From: Algoriphagus aestuariicola | GTDB taxonomy: Bacteria > Bacteroidota > Bacteroidia > Cytophagales > Cyclobacteriaceae | Length of the DNA stretch: 64,000 bases | Direction: 5' to 3' | Assembly (NCBI RefSeq): GCF_017254835.1 | Contig: NZ_JAFKCW010000001.1 | Span: 1,291,063 to 1,355,062 of the forward strand | Part shown: positions 9,107-17,407 of the stretch, in pieces | Position numbering within the stretch: position 1 is the stretch's first letter | Layout: the number at the start of each line of letters is the position of its first letter | Program-made: the position numbers and the translations under genes | Notes under the pieces: model-generated | Databases searched by the model: none | The model's input: the letters and a program-made list of their open reading frames with translations, nothing else | Told to the model about the DNA's origin: nothing

Positions 9107-9286
9107 AATAATTGAGGCTTTCAAGCAAGTCACTATTACTCATTTTCAAAACAAGTGTGACGAGAAAGGAATTGACTTTTATTTTCGCCTGTCCTCAATT
9201 TAAGCATTTTGGCTCGATCCGTTTCTTGGGATTTGCAATCCCAGATATCTATCCTCGGATTTCCAGTCTGTAACAATCAGGTTCTC

Positions 9287-9331
9287 GGATTTCAAATCCA
9301 GCTATACCCCTTCGGAATTCTAAATTCCGAA
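9287..9331 (+). repeat. 45-bp REP-like element, copy 2
   Basis: GGATTTCAAATCC, linker AGCTATACCCC, then TTCGGAATT-CTA-AATTCCGAA. It differs from copy 3 at 20138 at two positions and has the same orientation. A related shorter palindrome, GGGATTTGCAATCCC, lies at 9228-9242. It sits 34 bases before the permease remnant, so insertion or recombination here may have truncated that gene. Confidence 0.75.
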
Positions 9332-9364
9332 GAACAGAACCTACCTGTTTTCGATAAAATTCTG

Positions 9365-9514
9365 TTGCCCCAAATCCCCAATTCCATACCGCTTGAATTA
9401 CCTGAAATGGTTCTGGGAAGTTTTGCCGTTTTTACGGTAGCCTTGCTGATGATCGGTTCTCAGGCGCTTAAAGTCGTCCGTACCAATCCTGCCAATGTTT
9501 TGAATCGGGAGTGA
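9365..9514 (+). pseudogene. C-terminal remnant of a MacB/FtsX-type permease
   Basis: About 49 residues in frame ending VRTNPANVLNRE, then a stop. This matches the last TM plus the NP-x-x-x-L-x-x-E tail of every intact permease in the window, for example INPANTLKGE in the one ending at 28930. The part before LPEMVLG loses similarity and runs into the REP-like element at 9287-9331. It shows the permease array once extended to this point and was broken on the left side of the accessory island. It is too short to function. Confidence 0.75.
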
Positions 9515-10010
9515 ACGAAAAAGCTGACTTTCAGATAGCCTGTGGGTTTTTGGTTTGAAATATTAGGCGGCCGTGTCACCGGATTCAATGCTATTAGAAA
9601 AAATGCGTTTCTTGGCCAAGACGTCTGACGGAGCAAATCACCTCCGTTGGACGTATTTTTTTGGATTGGAATAGCGGCTTTTTTGAAGGCTGTTGGTTCA
9701 GGATTAACTCCCCTGAGCCGATGTTTAGCCGAATCCTAACCGTAATGAAAATACAAGTAATCTGAGAGACCATTTCGAAGGCCGAGACTCCAAACAATTG
9801 AGCCAACTCACCGGCGTAGCCCGTAAAACAGTAAAAATTTCCTGAGGCGTTTCAGAGTTACTAAACTTTCTTTTCAGGATGCGGAAAAGTTGTACCATGA
9901 TAGCTTTATTTAGCCAATCCTTGGACGTCGTTTACCCTCCCTACAGATTGCTGTACGGGATTGGTGAGAATATCAGGGTGGAATTGCTAATTCCGCCCAG
10001 CATACAGCAA

Positions 10011-10049
10011 AACTTAGAAGGTGCTGAGACGGAACTACGCTGAGAGGGG
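10011..10049 (+). repeat. 39-bp direct repeat, left copy
   Basis: Matches 19944-19982 at 36 of 39 positions in the same orientation; the shared core is GACGGAACTACGCTGAGAGG. In this copy GACGGAA can pair with TTCCGTC at 10051-10057, just outside the shared part; the right copy lacks that arm. Together they bracket about 9.9 kb of AT-richer DNA. Confidence 0.7.
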
Positions 10050-10142
10050 ATTCCGTCGCCTTTTAATCTGTCCTTATTTTGAGAAAGCTTACACCAGCTG
10101 TCCCTAGGGGCTTAGATAGTATTCAAAGAAGATAAATTTAAA

Positions 10143-10301
10143 ATGAAGAAGACGGGTTATTTTCTAATTGACGGAATGAAATACTCTCAACTCAAAAGTG
10201 TGATGTTCGTTAAAAGGAAGGATTCCATGGTTTTCAGCTACACTCACAACTATCATAGATTTGAAAATGGGCCGCAAGGCAGGATAATGAAAAGGGGGTG
10301 A
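10143..10301 (+). CDS. small hypothetical frame
   Basis: Encodes 52 residues beginning MKKTGYFLIDGMKY, charged and aromatic, with no domain or signal I recognise. It starts just inside the left direct repeat and has no clear promoter. It may be a remnant or not a gene at all. Confidence 0.2.
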   Translation: MKKTGYFLIDGMKYSQLKSVMFVKRKDSMVFSYTHNYHRFENGPQGRIMKRG

Positions 10302-10595
10302 AAGGAGATTTGAAACGACTACAATTGACCATAGCTTTACTGTTGAAACTGTTAACTATGATAGATAAGAACTCCAGAAATCGCGAAAATTGTTATGAGA
10401 AGCTTAAGTAAGAGGCTTTAAAAGAAAATTTGTGTGTTTGTTTTAGTTGGGTGTCTACAACGTGATAATTGTAGAATTAGATGTTTTAAGCCAAATGTCG
10501 TGAAACCATTAGGAAAATGAAATAAGCACCTTTTTTTCTTCAGAAGTAATAAAAATGCCACTGATATTTGTTATTAATTACGTGTTATAAATAGT

Positions 10596-11171
10596 ATGAA
10601 TGCTAAAGAAGTTTTACTCCAACATATTATTAAAATTGTGCCATTATCCGATGAGCAGATTGATTATGTCTTTTCACATTTTAAACCGATGAATTTTAAG
10701 AAAGGTCAGGCTGTAATTAGTGAAGGAGATAAAGTTGATTATGAGTATTTTGTGGTTTCTGGATGCCTAAAAGCTTTTTATATTAATGATGAAATCAAAA
10801 TGCACATACTTCAGTTTGCCATGCCTACTTGGTGGACTTCTGACTTTTGTGCTTTGTACAATAATACACGAGCTACAATTAATGTCGATTGTATAACTGA
10901 TGCAGAGGTACTTTGTATTTCAAATGAGGATCGGGAGAAAATCTGTAGAGAAATTCATGAAGTAGAACACTTTTTTCGATGGCGGACCAATAGAGGATAT
11001 ATTGCTTCCCAAAAGAGACTACTCTCTTTAATGAATAATGACGCCAAAACACGTTATGAGGAACTTTTGGCTATGTATCCCCAGCTATACAACTTGGTTC
11101 CTAAACACTTAATTGCCGCCTACCTTGGAGTTACCCGCGAAACATTAAGCCGCCTCTACTCAGCACACTAG
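10596..11171 (+). CDS. Crp/Fnr-family transcription regulator
   Basis: 191 residues. Residues 1-115 are a cyclic-nucleotide-binding-like beta-roll (FKKGQAVISEGDKVDYEYFVVSGCLKAF). The C-terminus is a winged HTH ending VTRETLSRLYSAH. The recognition helix R-E-T-L-S-R matches R-E-T-V-G-R of E. coli CRP, whose Arg and Glu read GTGA. CRP-type sites TGTGA-N6-TCAC occur at 11210, 14178 and 17552, in front of three island transcription units, so it is probably their activator. No Cys cluster for an iron-sulfur site is present, and the signal is unknown. It may lack true cAMP binding, as most Bacteroidota members do. Confidence 0.85.
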   Translation: MNAKEVLLQHIIKIVPLSDEQIDYVFSHFKPMNFKKGQAVISEGDKVDYEYFVVSGCLKAFYINDEIKMHILQFAMPTWWTSDFCALYNNTRATINVDCITDAEVLCISNEDREKICREIHEVEHFFRWRTNRGYIASQKRLLSLMNNDAKTRYEELLAMYPQLYNLVPKHLIAAYLGVTRETLSRLYSAH

Positions 11172-11209
11172 TCTACGTCATTTGCCCTAACTTCTGCAGT
11201 TCTGAAGAA

Positions 11210-11225
11210 TGTGATGTACATCACG
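11210..11225 (+). promoter_or_regulatory. CRP-type operator before the YceI operon
   Basis: TGTGATGTACATCACG contains the perfect 14-bp palindrome GTGATGTACATCAC (11211-11224). TTTG of a likely -7 box (TTTCTTTG, 11248-11255) begins 34.5 bp downstream of the centre. The same distance is found at the MFS gene. This puts the site near -43, where CRP-type activators bind. Confidence 0.7.
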
Positions 11226-11281
11226 TAACGATCTTTGCATCCTGTTTTTTCTTTGTACCATCAATTTTAAACCAAAGAAAA

Positions 11282-11818
11282 ATGGAAACTCAAAGATTTG
11301 AAATCGTACCTGCACAAAGTCAAATAGACTGGATTGGCAGAAAAGTGACTGGAGCTCATAACGGCACTATCAAAGTTAAACAAGGTTCAATAGTACTGAC
11401 TGAAGGAAGCCTAACGGATGGAGAGGTCACCATTGACATGTCCACAATTAACATTTTAGATGTAACGGATTCTGCATTGAATGCACAATTTGCAGGGCAT
11501 CTCGCATCTGATGATTTTTTCTCAATTGATAAATTTCCTACGGCTTCATTTGAAATAATTTCGGCACAAGAAGTAGGCAACAATCATTACCATATTGAGG
11601 GAAATCTGACTATTAAAGAGATTACTCATGCAGCTGGATTTGATGCTACTGTGAATTACTATGGAGATTCCTTGACCTTAGCCGGAAAACTAATTGTTGA
11701 CCGTACTAAGTATGCTATCAGATTCCGTTCTGGCAACTTCTTTAAAAATTTGGGCGATAACTTAATCTACAATGATTTTGAAATTGGCATAAACGTAACC
11801 GCAAATCTTAAAAATTAA
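11282..11818 (+). CDS. YceI-family lipocalin-like protein
   Basis: 178 residues with the YceI pattern: FEIVPAQSQIDWIGRKVTGAHNGTI at the start, LNAQFAGHLASDDFFSIDKFPTASF in the middle (the conserved 'dfFdv.kyP.a.F'), and a YAIRFRSGNFF C-terminal part. YceI proteins are small beta-barrels that bind isoprenoid-like or amphiphilic molecules. This one has no signal peptide, so it is probably cytoplasmic, unlike many relatives. It is first in an operon with the tautomerase (4-base gap) and SDR genes. A CRP-type site lies 57 bases before the start. Confidence 0.85.
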   Translation: METQRFEIVPAQSQIDWIGRKVTGAHNGTIKVKQGSIVLTEGSLTDGEVTIDMSTINILDVTDSALNAQFAGHLASDDFFSIDKFPTASFEIISAQEVGNNHYHIEGNLTIKEITHAAGFDATVNYYGDSLTLAGKLIVDRTKYAIRFRSGNFFKNLGDNLIYNDFEIGINVTANLKN

Positions 11819-11822
11819 AGCC

Positions 11823-12041
11823 ATGCCATTCGTAACCATTGAATTGACTCGTGAAGGGGTTACCCGCGAGCAAAAACAGGAATTGATCAAAGGTGTTACT
11901 GACCTTATTACAGAGGTTTTGAACAAGGATCCGCATCTCACTCATATTGCCATACATGAAATTGATACAGACAATTGGGGGTATGCAGGAGAACAGATAT
12001 CTGTCTTACGTGAGAAAGGAATTACAGCCGATAAAAAATAA
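11823..12041 (+). CDS. 4-oxalocrotonate tautomerase family enzyme
   Basis: A 72-residue tautomerase-superfamily protein. Met-Pro at the N-terminus would expose the catalytic Pro1 after Met removal. The body follows the family helix-strand pattern (LTREGVTREQKQELIKGVTDLITEVL, then HIAIHEIDTDNWGYAG). Members interconvert keto and enol forms or remove halide from small unsaturated acids; the substrate here is unknown. It sits between YceI and SDR genes with 4-base gaps on both sides, so it is co-transcribed. Confidence 0.85.
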   Translation: MPFVTIELTREGVTREQKQELIKGVTDLITEVLNKDPHLTHIAIHEIDTDNWGYAGEQISVLREKGITADKK

Positions 12042-12045
12042 GACT

Positions 12046-12780
12046 ATGAAAAAGCAAACGATAATTATCACAGGAGCAGCTTCTGGTATCGGAAAAGGGA
12101 TTGCCAAATACTTTCTGGATAGAGGCGATAATGTGGTCATCAATTCATTGACAGCAACCGCATTGGAAAATGCTTATAACGAATTCGGTGGAGGAGATAA
12201 CCTGGCTATGGTTTCTGGTGACGTTAGCAATAGGAAAGTCGGGGAGCAGTTGGTAGCTACAGCGATAGACAGATTCGGTACTGTGGATGTACTTGTAAAC
12301 AATGCTGGCATCTTCGATAGTAAACCTTTCTTGGAAGTGGATGAAGCCTATCTTGATAAGTTTCTGACGACCAATCTCAAGGGGACTTACTTTACCACGC
12401 AAGCAGCCGTTTCTCAAATGCTTAAACAGAACAATGGTGTCATAATTAATATTGGAACACCATTAGTAAACCACGGTTTAGGAGGCTGGCCGGCATCAGC
12501 TCCTGTAGCTAGTAAGGGAGCTATACATGCCTTAACCATTCAGCTTGCCGCTGAATTTGGAAAACAAAACATCCGGGTCAATACGATTGCTCCGGGTGTT
12601 ATCCGAACGCCAATGCACGGCGATAAAGTTGATTTGAATGCAGGCCTTCACCTTTTAAATAGAGTAGGTGAAATTGAAGACGTGGCCGAGATGGTTTATA
12701 CCGTCGCTAAAAGCAATTTCATCACCGGTTCTATCATCAATGTGGATGGTGGAAAAGGATCCGGGCATAATCTAAATTAA
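12046..12780 (+). CDS. SDR-family protein lacking the catalytic tyrosine
   Basis: 244 residues with an intact NAD(P) site: TGAASGIG at residues 9-16 and VNNAG near 88. At the active site the usual Y-x-x-x-K reads P-V-A-S-K (Pro153, Lys157), so the catalytic Tyr is replaced by Pro. The preceding Ser region reads NIGTPLV. It may be a non-classical dehydrogenase or may only bind cofactor. I start at the ATG at 12046, 4 bases after the tautomerase stop; an upstream in-frame ATG at 11947 would overlap that gene. Confidence 0.8.
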   Translation: MKKQTIIITGAASGIGKGIAKYFLDRGDNVVINSLTATALENAYNEFGGGDNLAMVSGDVSNRKVGEQLVATAIDRFGTVDVLVNNAGIFDSKPFLEVDEAYLDKFLTTNLKGTYFTTQAAVSQMLKQNNGVIINIGTPLVNHGLGGWPASAPVASKGAIHALTIQLAAEFGKQNIRVNTIAPGVIRTPMHGDKVDLNAGLHLLNRVGEIEDVAEMVYTVAKSNFITGSIINVDGGKGSGHNLN

Positions 12781-12847
12781 TTAAGCAGAAGTATTAATCG
12801 CTTTTTTACAGGGTAACCACAATGTAAAAAACATAAAACTAAACACA

Positions 12848-13606
12848 ATGAAAAATACAGTTAAATCATTAATAGTTGTTCTAATTGCGATAGCAAGTTT
12901 TTCAACGTATGCACAAAAAGCACAAAAAGAAAAAGTGCTATTTGTTTTAACCTCGCACGACAAATTGGGGGACACAGGAGAGGCAACGGGTTCATGGATT
13001 GAAGAGTTTGCAACACCTTATTATTTCTTCATGGACAAAGGAATTGAAGTAGTCATTGCTACACCAAATGGCGGTCAGGCTCCTATTGATCCAAAGAGTA
13101 ACGATCCATCATTTCAAACCCCTGCCACTAAGCGTTTTTATGCCGATAAAAATGCACAAGAGGCCTTGAGCACTACAGTGAAAATCACATCGGTTAATCA
13201 AAAGCATTTCAAAGCTGTATTCTATCCTGGAGGACACGGTCCAATGTGGGATTTAGCTAACGATACCAATTCAATCAGCCTTATTCAGGATTTTTACAAT
13301 CATGGTAAACCAATTGCTTTCGTGTGTCATGCACCAGCGGCTTTGGTAAATGTTAAAGACAAAAAAGGGAACTATCTCATCGCTGGGAAAAAGGTAACTG
13401 GTTTCACTAATACTGAAGAAGCAGCGGTTGGATTAACCAAGGTGGTGCCTTTTTTATTGGAGGATAAGTTGAAAGAGCGCGGTGGGGAATATTCGCAAGG
13501 CTCAGATTGGAGTTCTCATGTGGTGGAAGATGGGCTATTGTTGACTGGCCAAAACCCGCAATCTTCAGAAGAAGTAGCCACTAAACTATTGTCAAAAATA
13601 AAATAA
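12848..13606 (+). CDS. exported DJ-1/PfpI-family protein (Hsp31-like)
   Basis: 252 residues. Residues 1-22 are a signal peptide (STYA, then Gln23), so the mature protein is periplasmic. The class I glutamine-amidotransferase-like fold shows the nucleophile elbow AFVCHAPAAL with Cys160-His161 and the preceding YPGGHGPMWDL. The early Glu is in GSWIEEF. Family members include glyoxalase III and chaperones such as Hsp31, so methylglyoxal or carbonyl detoxification is plausible. It follows the SDR by 67 bases and a terminator follows at 13625. Confidence 0.85.
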   Translation: MKNTVKSLIVVLIAIASFSTYAQKAQKEKVLFVLTSHDKLGDTGEATGSWIEEFATPYYFFMDKGIEVVIATPNGGQAPIDPKSNDPSFQTPATKRFYADKNAQEALSTTVKITSVNQKHFKAVFYPGGHGPMWDLANDTNSISLIQDFYNHGKPIAFVCHAPAALVNVKDKKGNYLIAGKKVTGFTNTEEAAVGLTKVVPFLLEDKLKERGGEYSQGSDWSSHVVEDGLLLTGQNPQSSEEVATKLLSKIK

Positions 13607-13624
13607 GCAATCTAAATTGTAATG

Positions 13625-13670
13625 AAAAGATTTGGTATGGTTTGAAAAACAGCTGTATCAAATCTTTTTT
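13625..13670 (+). terminator. probable terminator after the DJ-1 gene
   Basis: AAAAGATTTG and CAAATCTTTT form a 10-bp stem with a 24-base loop, ending in a run of T. It lies between the DJ-1 stop and the cupin start and probably ends the YceI operon. Confidence 0.6.
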
Positions 13671-13685
13671 ATTAAAGTAAACCTT

Positions 13686-14165
13686 ATGAAAAAGAACGTT
13701 TTCTTAACACTGATCATGGTTTTCATTGGTCTACATCTAAGTGCTGCACAAGGATTATCTTCTAAAGAATTTAATTTTTTAAATTCTGAAAGTATTGTCT
13801 GGAGGTCATTTCCGGCTTTTCCTGAAAATGTGAAACTGGCAATTTTAGTAGGAGACCCAGCGAAATTCGAACCTTTTATTGTTCGGGTGAAAGTACCGTA
13901 TGGAGAAAAAATTATGCCGCATATACATCCGGAAGACAGAATCTATACGGTGATCTCAGGCGTTTTTTATATCGGAATTGGGGACCAATATGATGAAACT
14001 GAATTACAAGCCTATCCCCCCGGTGCTGTAGTGGTATTGCCAGGAAACACACCGCATTTTCATTTTGCTAAATCAGGAGACTATATCACTCAAGTTTATG
14101 CCATTGGGCCTCTCGGATTAGAGTATGTAGACAAGCAGAATGACCCTAGGGTTAATTCCAAGTAA
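13686..14165 (+). CDS. exported cupin-domain protein
   Basis: 159 residues with a signal peptide (MKKNVFLTLIMVFIGLHLSAA). Cupin motif 1 is at GEKIMPHIHPEDRIYTVISG, with two His and a Glu for a metal. Motif 2 is PPGAVVVLPGNTPHFHF. It is a single-domain periplasmic cupin whose ligand is unknown. I choose the ATG at 13686; the frame opens earlier at 13632 but those bases are the terminator hairpin. The CRP-type site at 14178 lies just after its stop and belongs to the next unit. Confidence 0.8.
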   Translation: MKKNVFLTLIMVFIGLHLSAAQGLSSKEFNFLNSESIVWRSFPAFPENVKLAILVGDPAKFEPFIVRVKVPYGEKIMPHIHPEDRIYTVISGVFYIGIGDQYDETELQAYPPGAVVVLPGNTPHFHFAKSGDYITQVYAIGPLGLEYVDKQNDPRVNSK

Positions 14166-14177
14166 GAGTCTAATAAA

Positions 14178-14193
14178 TGTGAGGTAGATCACA
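14178..14193 (+). promoter_or_regulatory. CRP-type operator before the NTF2-like gene
   Basis: TGTGAGGTAGATCACA has both CRP half-sites (TGTGA-N6-TCACA) with an imperfect middle. TTTA, close to a TTTG -7 core, begins 34.5 bp downstream of the centre, the distance seen at the two other sites. It is the weakest of the three sites. Confidence 0.5.
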
Positions 14194-14349
14194 TGGATGC
14201 TATATTGTTTTTTTTGAAATTTATTGTGTAAGCATAAGCTTCTAATAATAGAAACCACTAAGGTTAAGACCATTAGTGTCAAAAATATTTTTAACAACCG
14301 CTTTTATGCATTGGGATTTTTAGTGTATGAAAGCACAAATAGAACGATT

Positions 14350-14730
14350 ATGAAAAATCAAAATTTAGACACAGCAGACATTACAAACGTATTGGAAAAG
14401 ATATATTTTAAGGGGATCTATGAAGGCAATGTAGATTTGCTTGGAAGTGCTTTTCATTCCGGATCCTTGCTTTTTGGAGATGTCAAAGGTTTGCCCTATG
14501 CTAAGACATTAGAACTTTATCTTGAAGGTGTTAAAAACCGTCAAAGCCCTAAAGATTCAGGAAAGCCCTACAAAGGAGAAATACTATCTATTCATGCCGT
14601 TAACTCCATTGCTGTAGCCGAGGCCAAAGTGATCATGTATGATTTCATTTATCATGATATTTTATCATTGCACAAAATAAACGGCCAATGGCTAATTGTA
14701 AATAAAATGCTAACGGACACCAATTCTTAA
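14350..14730 (+). CDS. NTF2-like protein (lumazine-binding-2 type)
   Basis: A 126-residue cytoplasmic protein with the NTF2-like alpha+beta cone pattern: an N-terminal helix (VLEKIYFKGIYEGNVDLLGSAFH), a middle LELYLEGVKNRQSP, then strands AVAEAKVIMYDFIYHDILSL and INGQWLIVNKML. It is close to the putative lumazine-binding family found beside oxidoreductases. I use the ATG at 14350; earlier in-frame triplets lie in the leader. It is probably co-transcribed with the nitronate monooxygenase, 11 bases downstream. Confidence 0.7.
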   Translation: MKNQNLDTADITNVLEKIYFKGIYEGNVDLLGSAFHSGSLLFGDVKGLPYAKTLELYLEGVKNRQSPKDSGKPYKGEILSIHAVNSIAVAEAKVIMYDFIYHDILSLHKINGQWLIVNKMLTDTNS

Positions 14731-14741
14731 ACTGTAAAATT

Positions 14742-15827
14742 ATGTGGTACGAAACAAAAGCATCAAAGATGATGGGGATTGATTTCCCAATACTGCAAGG
14801 ACCTTTTGGTGGCAAACTGTCTTCCGTTGATTTAGTAGCTACAGTATCAAATTCTGGTGGGTTAGGGGGGTACGGTGCCTACACCTTAAGCCCGGAGGAA
14901 ATTTTTGACGTGGATAAACAAATCAAAACAGCCACAGATAAACCGTATAATATCAACCTTTGGGTTTCAGATGGTGATGCTCCAAAAGAGGGAGTCACCG
15001 ATGCCCTATATGAGCAAACTAAAGCCGTCTTTCAACCTTATTTTGATCGACTTGGAATTCCGGTTCCAGATAAACCGGCACCTTTTCAGTCACGTTTTGA
15101 AAACCAAGTGCAGGTAATATTGGACGTCAAGCCCAAAGTGTTCAGCTTTATGTTTGGTGTTCCATCTCGGGATATCCTGGAAGAATGCCGAAAGCGTGGT
15201 ATAGTAACTGTTGGGGCAGCCACAACTTTGGATGAAGCCATTTTTTTGGATTCTGCAGGTGTAGATATGATCATAGCTTCGGGTTTTGAAGCAGGTGGAC
15301 ATCGTCCTTCCTTTTTAGACAAAGCAGAATCATCTACCACAGGTTCTTTTGTTTTACTCCAGCTAATTAAAGAGAAAGTAAAAGTGCCCATTATTGCTGC
15401 TGGAGGTATAGCCTCTGGGAAAGGTGTGGCTGCGGCATTGGCTTTGGGAGCTGACGCCGCACAGGTAGGTACCGCTTTTTTAGCAACCGACGAGTCAAAT
15501 GCTTTGCCTATTCACCGACAAATTCTGTTTTCGGATGCCGCAAAATATACCACGCTTTCACGTGCATACACTGGAAGGTTGGGACGTGGGATTACCAGTA
15601 CCATTGCAAAGGAAATGCTGGGACATGAAAGCGAGATTTTACCTTTTCCGTTGCAAACAACATTTATGTCATCTTTGCGAAAAGCAGCTATCGATCAAGA
15701 AAAATGGGATATGGTTTTGTTTTGGGGTGGGCAAATTGCTCCTGTCCTAAAACACACCAAAGCCAAAGAACTGATGACTTCCTTGATAGAAGAAGCAACT
15801 TCATATTTCGATAATTTAAAAGCTTGA
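14742..15827 (+). CDS. nitronate monooxygenase family flavoprotein
   Basis: A 361-residue FMN-dependent TIM-barrel enzyme of the nitronate monooxygenase / 2-nitropropane dioxygenase family. Motifs are MGIDFPILQGPFGG at the start, SGFEAGGHRPSF with the expected catalytic His near residue 186, and the phosphate-binding AAGGIASGKGVAAALALGADAAQVG. Known members oxidise propionate 3-nitronate or alkyl nitronates with oxygen; enoyl reductases of the FabK type look similar. It ends at a strong bidirectional terminator. The context (tautomerase, DJ-1, Ohr) fits detoxification. Confidence 0.85.
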   Translation: MWYETKASKMMGIDFPILQGPFGGKLSSVDLVATVSNSGGLGGYGAYTLSPEEIFDVDKQIKTATDKPYNINLWVSDGDAPKEGVTDALYEQTKAVFQPYFDRLGIPVPDKPAPFQSRFENQVQVILDVKPKVFSFMFGVPSRDILEECRKRGIVTVGAATTLDEAIFLDSAGVDMIIASGFEAGGHRPSFLDKAESSTTGSFVLLQLIKEKVKVPIIAAGGIASGKGVAAALALGADAAQVGTAFLATDESNALPIHRQILFSDAAKYTTLSRAYTGRLGRGITSTIAKEMLGHESEILPFPLQTTFMSSLRKAAIDQEKWDMVLFWGGQIAPVLKHTKAKELMTSLIEEATSYFDNLKA

Positions 15828-15843
15828 TTAAATTATAATCCAT

Positions 15844-15874
15844 AAAAAAGCCTAATCAATGATTAGGCTTTTTT
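15844..15874. terminator. bidirectional terminator between convergent genes
   Basis: AAAAAAGCCTAAT and ATTAGGCTTTTTT pair perfectly around a 5-base loop, with A and T runs on both sides. It serves both the nitronate monooxygenase (plus) and the SDR (minus). Confidence 0.9.
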
Positions 15875-15898
15875 GTTTAGTACATTTTTACTTTTGTG

Positions 15899-16714
15899 TT
15901 AATTTCCGTGTGCAATTTCTGATACTTCTGCCCACTCTTCCCAAACCGACAATCGTTGAGCGTAATGATGTTTAACAAAAGGTAAACCTACTTTTCCTAA
16001 AAGTAGACGTAAGGGTGGATTTTCAGTCGCTACTAATTGCAAAATTGCATCGGCTGTAGCCTCTATATTGCCAAAGGAACCGCTGTTACCACTTTCAGAG
16101 TTGATTTTTTTAATCTCATCATAGGCAGCTATACCTTGGGAATGGGTTTCATTTTTCCAAATATCCGAAGCATAGCCATTAGGTTCCACTAGGGTGATAT
16201 TGATTCCAAAGTCTTTAACTTCTGCGGCTAAAGTTTCGCTAAAACCTTCAAGCGCAAATTTAGAAGCATTGTATAGACCTAAGAAAGGCAAAGTAATTAA
16301 ACCCAAAATACTTGAAGTCTGGATAATATGACCGCTTTTTTGAGCTCTCATAATAGGTAATACCGCTTGAGTCATCCATAATGCACCAAAGAAGTTAGTT
16401 TGGAATTGGTCCTTGGCTTCCTGCTCACTTGCCTCTTCAATAGCTCCAAATAGGGCATAACCGGCATTATTGATCAAGACGTCGATTTTTCCGAAATGAT
16501 CATGCACTTTTTCTACCGCGGCAAACACGTCTTCACGGTTATTGACATTTAAAGGAAATGTCAGGAGAGAATCACCATATTTTGAAACCAATTCGGTTAA
16601 TGGCTCGATGTTTCTTGCAGTAGCCGCTACCTGATAACCTTGCTGTAGAAATGCTTCTGTCCAAATTCTCCCGAATCCTTTTGAAGCACCTGTAATTAAA
16701 ATTGTTTTTGACAT
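15899..16714 (-). CDS. short-chain dehydrogenase/reductase
   Basis: 271 residues of a classical SDR: TGASKGFG cofactor motif near the start, NNAGYALFG, TSSILG, and catalytic YNASK. All active-site residues are present, unlike the SDR at 12046. The substrate is unknown. A perfect palindrome matching the one before the TetR gene lies 48 bases upstream (16762-16775), so TetR probably represses it. TetR and SDR run in the same direction, each with its own operator. Confidence 0.85.
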   Translation of the reverse strand: MSKTILITGASKGFGRIWTEAFLQQGYQVAATARNIEPLTELVSKYGDSLLTFPLNVNNREDVFAAVEKVHDHFGKIDVLINNAGYALFGAIEEASEQEAKDQFQTNFFGALWMTQAVLPIMRAQKSGHIIQTSSILGLITLPFLGLYNASKFALEGFSETLAAEVKDFGINITLVEPNGYASDIWKNETHSQGIAAYDEIKKINSESGNSGSFGNIEATADAILQLVATENPPLRLLLGKVGLPFVKHHYAQRLSVWEEWAEVSEIAHGN

Positions 16715-16761
16715 TGCATTAGTGTTTAAATTAATAATTGGGACTGTTTTATATATTAATG

Positions 16762-16775
16762 TGACCGATCGGTCA
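16762..16775 (-). promoter_or_regulatory. TetR-type operator before the SDR gene
   Basis: Perfect 14-bp palindrome TGACCGATCGGTCA, identical to the one at 17408. It lies between the TetR stop and the SDR start. Confidence 0.75.
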
Positions 16776-16794
16776 TTTATTGAAGAAAAAAAAA

Positions 16795-17382
16795 CTACAG
16801 CATTTGTTCTGTAATCATTTTTTTCAGATTATCATTTATCACTTTCATTTTAGAATTGTCACCGGCCACTCTACAAATAAGTATACCGCCTTCCAGCATG
16901 GCAAACATTATGGTGGCAAATTCATTCGCATTCCAATCGGCCTTGAACTCACCATTGGTAATGCCTTGTTTGATGATATCGGACAATAATTTTTGACTTT
17001 TGTTGATTAAGTTATTGACTTTTAATTTTATTAATTCATTGGTGTCATCGGCTTCAGTGCCAAAATTTAACATCGGACAGCCTCCAATTACTATTGGTTT
17101 AGTAGTTTCAACAAAGAAATCCAAGTACCCAAAGAGTTTCTCCCTGGCTGTTTTGAACTGACTTAACTCGATTCTCAATTTGTTTGAAAGCTGTTCCATG
17201 TTGTAATCAACAGCACAGGAAGCTAGTAGGTCTTTGTTTTCGAAATGCACATATAGTGTGCCTTTTGAAAGCTTTGTGGCTTCCATAATATCGCTCATCG
17301 CTGTGGCCGCTATTCCCTTTGTATTGAATATAGGTGCCGCTTTCTCGATGATGTACTGCCTTGTTGCCTCTCCTTTTGACAT
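16795..17382 (-). CDS. TetR/AcrR-family repressor
   Basis: 195 residues. The N-terminal HTH spans about residues 8-55 (EKAAPIFNTKGIAATAMSDIMEATKLSKGTLYVHFENKDLL), with the canonical GTLYVHF recognition helix. The C-terminal ligand domain is variable and has a single Cys-Pro in GGCPMLNFG. It probably represses itself and the downstream SDR through identical palindromes. The inducer is unknown but may be an electrophile handled by the island. Confidence 0.85.
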   Translation of the reverse strand: MSKGEATRQYIIEKAAPIFNTKGIAATAMSDIMEATKLSKGTLYVHFENKDLLASCAVDYNMEQLSNKLRIELSQFKTAREKLFGYLDFFVETTKPIVIGGCPMLNFGTEADDTNELIKLKVNNLINKSQKLLSDIIKQGITNGEFKADWNANEFATIMFAMLEGGILICRVAGDNSKMKVINDNLKKMITEQML

Positions 17383-17399
17383 GTGAATATATTACTGTG

Positions 17400-17407
17400 C
17401 AAATATA
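17400..17407 (-). promoter_or_regulatory. -7 box of the TetR gene
   Basis: On the minus strand this reads TATATTTG, an exact TAnnTTTG. It directly abuts the operator at 17408-17421, so bound TetR would cover the promoter. Confidence 0.6.

Larger units (their letters stand above)
9515..10595. other. gene-free left margin of the accessory island
   Basis: About 1.1 kb without a convincing gene. It contains a hairpin at 9977-10000 (GGTGGAATT/AATTCCGCC), the left copy of the 39-bp direct repeat (10011-10049), and one small frame at 10143-10301. From about 10.1 kb the sequence becomes clearly AT-richer. GATATTTG at 10563-10570, a partial match to TAnnTTTG, could be the -7 box of the Crp/Fnr gene. 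Confidence 0.5.

Noticed and set aside
9594-9806. 70-codon minus-strand frame in the island margin
   Set aside because: No domain, signal or neighbour support. The region is otherwise repeats and decayed sequence.
11211-11224. Reading of the site as an FNR box
   Set aside because: FNR sites are TTGAT-N4-ATCAA. Here the half-site is TGTGA, and the Crp/Fnr protein has no Cys cluster.
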